A DNA stretch of 64,000 bases, taken from contig NZ_CP104208.1 in the NCBI RefSeq assembly GCF_026230175.1, positions 868,001-932,000 of the forward strand, in the 5' to 3' direction. The position numbers were made by a program, and so were the translations under genes. Below are positions 61,487-64,000 of this stretch, piece by piece; the first letter of the stretch is position 1; each line of letters starts with the position of its first letter. This DNA comes from Desulfovibrio mangrovi. Its GTDB lineage: Bacteria; Desulfobacterota; Desulfovibrionia; Desulfovibrionales; Desulfovibrionaceae. The notes beneath the pieces were generated by a model. That model was given only the letters and a program-made list of their open reading frames with translations. It was not told the DNA's origin and did no database searches.

Positions 61487-63358
61487 CTATTTGTTATCGG
61501 ATTCAGTATCGCTTTCAGCGCTGTCTTCTTTGGCAGTGGTGACATTAGCTTTGGATTCAGCAGCTTGTTTGGACTTTGGTGCAGCATCTTCGGGCACAAG
61601 GTCGTCGGCAACCAGGAAGTTGGCCATGCTGGCCTTTTCCTCATGTGCAGCTTCTGCCTCGGCTTCGGAAATACGTTGCTCTTCTTCGGCACGCAGGGCT
61701 CTGCGTAACACTTTGCCGACAATGGTCTTGGGAAGCTCTTCCCGGAACTCGACTTGTTTGGGCAGCTTGTAGTTGGCAAGCTGCTCGCGGCAGTGTGCGA
61801 TGATTTCGCCTTTGGTAAGCTTCTCGCCTGCCTTGGGTACCACGTAGGCTTTGATAATCTCGCCGCGGGTGGGGTGAGGGACGCCTACTGTGACAGCTTC
61901 CTGAACCTTGGGATGCTCGTACAGCACTTCGTCGATTTCGCGCGGATAGACGTTGTATCCGCCGACAATGATCATGTCTTTCTTGCGGTCCACGATGAAG
62001 AAGTAGCCGTCCTCATCCATGTTGGCGATGTCGCCGGTATAGAGCCAGCCGTTACGCAGGGTTGATGCGGTTTCGTCGGGACGGTTCCAGTAGCCTTTCA
62101 TCACCTGGGGACCGCGGATGACGAGTTCACCGATTTTTCCGGCAGGCACCGGTACGAAGCCCAGTTCCATGTCCACGATGCGGGCTTCGGTATCCGGGAA
62201 GGGGACACCGATTGAGCCGATCTTGTGCACGCTGTCTATGGGGTTCAGGTGGGTGACGGGCGATGCCTCGGTCAGGCCGAAGCCTTCAATGATGCTGGCT
62301 CCGGTGAGCGCGGCAAAGCGTTTCATCTGTTCCACAGGCATGGGCGAAGAGCCGGAAATACAGTAGCGAATGCACGTAAGATCGTACTTGGAAATCTCTT
62401 TCTGCTGCATGAGGGCTATGTATACGGAAGGCGCACCGGGGAAGATGGTGGGCTTGTACTTCTGTATGCCGTCCAGCACATCCTTCGGCACGAAACGCGG
62501 GAAGGGAATGACCGTGGAGGCAAGCAGCGTGGGGAAGACGAGGCAGACCGTCAGGCCGAAAACATGGAAATAGGGCAGAATGCCGAGGAACGTGTGGTGC
62601 TCGCTTGCCAGCTTTTTGAGCATGGCGTTGCACTGCTGGGCGTTGACGCCGAGGTTGTAGTGCGTGAGCATTACGCCCTTGGCAATGCCGGTGGTGCCGC
62701 CTGTGTACTGCAGCAGTGCCAACGTCTCTGTCGGGTCCGCAATGGGCGCGCTGAGTCTGTCTTTGCCTTCGGCAAGCTGCTTCCAGGGCAGAATGGTTTT
62801 GCCGTCGAAGGGAATATTCTGGAAGGAGGCATCACGCTTGGACTTGACCGTATAAAGCAGGTTGAGAGGAAAGCCGAGACTCTCGGAAATTCTGGTGATG
62901 AAATATTTCTTGATGGGGAGTTTGTCGCGCAGCTTTTCCAGCTTTGGCCATACAAGATCAAGGGCGATCATGTGCTTGGCGCCAGAATCCTCGATCTGGT
63001 GCACCAGCTCCTTCTCCATGTAAAGCGGGTTTGTCATGACGACAACGGCACCTGCTTTGAGCACGCCCCAGAAGGCGGCAACGGTCTGCGGCAGGTTGGG
63101 CATCATGATGGATACCCTGTCACCCGGTTCTACCCCATGGCGGCGCAGGTTGGCGGCAACGGTTTCCGCCATGACCTGAAGCTTTTTGTAGGTGATCTTC
63201 TTGTTGCGGAAGATAATGGCAGTCCGGTTGGGGTGATTGGCTGCCGCCCTGTCGAGGTAGGCGTACAGGGGAAGCTTTTCGTATTCAATGGATGCGGGAA
63301 CACCATCGTCGTAATGGGCCAGCCAGGGAAATGCGTAGGAGGGGGTCTGCTCGCTCAT
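61487..63358 (-). CDS. fadD: Long-chain fatty-acid--CoA ligase (AMP-forming)
   Basis: A 623-residue adenylate-forming enzyme. The AMP motif LLQYTGGTTGIAKGVMLTHYN lies near 225-245, the second motif GFGLTEASP near 350-358, and the C-terminal hinge and lysine region are GWLYTGDIANMDEDGYF, then the FREELPKTIVGKVLRRALR end. It activates fatty acids with ATP and CoA at the membrane. The last 60 residues are a charged Ala/Glu/Lys/Ser tail that FadD usually lacks. A hairpin at 63388-63418 and a palindrome at 63427-63439 are in its leader. Confidence 0.94.
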   Translation of the reverse strand: MSEQTPSYAFPWLAHYDDGVPASIEYEKLPLYAYLDRAAANHPNRTAIIFRNKKITYKKLQVMAETVAANLRRHGVEPGDRVSIMMPNLPQTVAAFWGVLKAGAVVVMTNPLYMEKELVHQIEDSGAKHMIALDLVWPKLEKLRDKLPIKKYFITRISESLGFPLNLLYTVKSKRDASFQNIPFDGKTILPWKQLAEGKDRLSAPIADPTETLALLQYTGGTTGIAKGVMLTHYNLGVNAQQCNAMLKKLASEHHTFLGILPYFHVFGLTVCLVFPTLLASTVIPFPRFVPKDVLDGIQKYKPTIFPGAPSVYIALMQQKEISKYDLTCIRYCISGSSPMPVEQMKRFAALTGASIIEGFGLTEASPVTHLNPIDSVHKIGSIGVPFPDTEARIVDMELGFVPVPAGKIGELVIRGPQVMKGYWNRPDETASTLRNGWLYTGDIANMDEDGYFFIVDRKKDMIIVGGYNVYPREIDEVLYEHPKVQEAVTVGVPHPTRGEIIKAYVVPKAGEKLTKGEIIAHCREQLANYKLPKQVEFREELPKTIVGKVLRRALRAEEEQRISEAEAEAAHEEKASMANFLVADDLVPEDAAPKSKQAAESKANVTTAKEDSAESDTESDNK

Positions 63359-63387
63359 GAAGATATTTTTGTAATGGGTGGATGAAA

Positions 63388-63418
63388 CGCCCGCAGGACA
63401 AGTTGTACTATGCGGGCG
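63388..63418 (-). promoter_or_regulatory. Leader hairpin upstream of fadD
   Basis: An 8-bp perfect stem CGCCCGCA / TGCGGGCG with a 15-base loop, 30-60 bases upstream of the fadD start. It lacks a T-run. It may stabilise the leader or reduce read-through. Confidence 0.45.
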
Positions 63419-63426
63419 CCTGAAAC

Positions 63427-63439
63427 ATTCAATTTGAAT
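63427..63439. promoter_or_regulatory. Perfect 13-bp palindrome upstream of fadD
   Basis: ATTCAA-T-TTGAAT, a candidate operator for a fatty-acid-responsive repressor of fadD; no such regulator gene is in the window. Confidence 0.35.
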
Positions 63440-63974
63440 CTGATTTGTTGATGCAGATGCTTTTACAATGGCCCGAAGATTAACGCAAGGTGCTGATTTT
63501 TCGACAGGTCACGAGATGAGTATTCACTTGTGTTGAATATATCGTTGCCCAAAGAGGCGGTCGCAGCCTGTTTTTTCTATAGATCAATGTTTCCAGAGGT
63601 ATTGAAACATGCATAGGCGTGGGCGATAAAAACCTTTGAACTGCGCATAGATCTTTACATTATCAGATTTGGGATTCCTTGCGGCAAGGAGCCAACTCCC
63701 TGCCTCACTATCTGTAAAGTGGCAGCGATGGTTGCTTTTTGTGTGGCGTGTTTTCTTGTTGCTGAAGTGTGTACGCACACAGCTTCGGGCAGGAAATGTG
63801 TAAGGATACAACTTCAGGATATGTTGACTGCGCTTTTACAGACTCTCCAGTCTGGCATCAGGACTATTTGCGGCCGGGGGGCAAGGTCGGCGAGGTGGGG
63901 AAAAACTGGTGGAGGGGTGAAGTCATGGTTGGCGCTACTGTGGGGCATCCCTGCAGCATTGAAATGGGGTGATG

Positions 63975-64000
63975 AAAAAAGCCCGCAGGCAGCGCCTGCG
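63975..64000. terminator. Terminator cut by the window edge
   Basis: A run of six A and GCCCGCAGGC pair with GCCTGCG at the edge. The other arm continues beyond the window. It probably ends a minus-strand gene located to the right. Confidence 0.6.

Larger units (their letters stand above)
63359..64000. other. Gene-poor stretch upstream of fadD
   Basis: No convincing gene: two short open frames here have no ribosome binding site or family likeness. It holds the fadD leader hairpin, a palindrome, and at the right edge half a terminator. The remainder shows nothing I can interpret. Confidence 0.6.

Noticed and set aside
63719-63737. TGGCAGCGATGGTTGCT on the plus strand as a sigma-54 promoter
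   Set aside because: The spacing is 11 instead of 10 bases and no plus-strand gene follows before the window edge.
63769-63972. 67-codon plus-strand open frame at the right end
   Set aside because: No ribosome binding site, unusual Trp/Gly-rich translation and no similarity to any family.

Overview
The window is chromosomal DNA from a Gram-negative, flagellated, anaerobe-type bacterium, most likely a sulfate-reducing member of the Desulfovibrionaceae (Desulfobacterota, formerly Deltaproteobacteria). The inference rests on gene content: an iron-containing alcohol dehydrogenase with its own NtrC-type two-component system, an AmrS-type radical SAM enzyme, a split glycine decarboxylase (gcvPA/gcvPB), an ADP-forming acyl-CoA synthetase beside a BioD-like/DRTGG protein, a fused TIGR03960-type radical SAM protein, and -24/-12 promoters on flagellar genes. 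No rRNA, replication, CRISPR or phage genes are present. Intact genes are closely packed and similar in base composition; the only mobile-element trace is a decayed IS3-family transposase fragment next to a tRNA-Pro gene.

Layout. 1-3.7 kb: a minus-strand operon of Fe-dependent alcohol dehydrogenase, PAS histidine kinase and NtrC-type regulator (cut by the window edge). It has a sigma-54 promoter and a tandem pair of inverted repeats about 250-275 bp upstream that look like the regulator's enhancer. The IS3 remnant and tRNA-Pro(UGG) follow. 3.8-6.1 kb: overlapping minus-strand genes for AmrS-like radical SAM enzyme, corrinoid adenosyltransferase and an orphan Hpt protein. 6.2-9.5 kb: purM, two exported proteins (one FecR-like) and tatA. 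9.7-13.4 kb: a flavoprotein-rhodanese fusion that lacks both expected catalytic cysteines, a Cys-rich protein, an unknown protein and a HAD phosphatase. 13.6-18.3 kb: yggT, divIVA-like, DUF167 and DUF465 genes leading into ilvB-ilvN and then ilvC. 18.5-26.7 kb: an EamA exporter, the glycine cleavage genes gcvH-gcvPA-gcvPB-lpdA (no gcvT), a CheY-like regulator and phosphoglucomutase. 27-35.5 kb: a large hybrid histidine kinase overlapping a periplasmic solute-binding protein gene, then ychF and an M16 peptidase. 35.7-46.9 kb: a large acidic STAS protein with a degenerate Hpt-like N-terminus, the fused radical SAM protein, a small conserved protein, an MFS transporter, the BioD/DRTGG protein, the ADP-forming acyl-CoA synthetase and rnc. 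47-61.5 kb: a motility region with flagellin, flaG, flgE, flgD, fliK, two glycosyltransferases, motB, motA, fapA and a partner-switching cassette (STAS antagonist, anti-sigma-type kinase, response-regulator PP2C phosphatase), with dtd and fadD upstream.

How the parts work together. The 47-61 kb region is the most coherent block: filament, hook, hook-length control and stator genes sit with glycosyltransferases that could modify flagellin and with a phosphatase/kinase/antagonist switch directly upstream of fapA and motAB. Flagellin has a sigma-54-type promoter, and the divergent flaG has a close match to a sigma-28 promoter. The alcohol dehydrogenase operon looks like a self-contained, self-regulated module. 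The ilv genes give branched-chain amino acid synthesis and the gcv genes glycine oxidation. I found no wholly new multi-gene system. The strongest candidates for follow-up are the switch-stator operon, the cysteine-less flavoprotein/rhodanese with its Cys-rich partner, and the STAS protein with an inactive Hpt-like domain.
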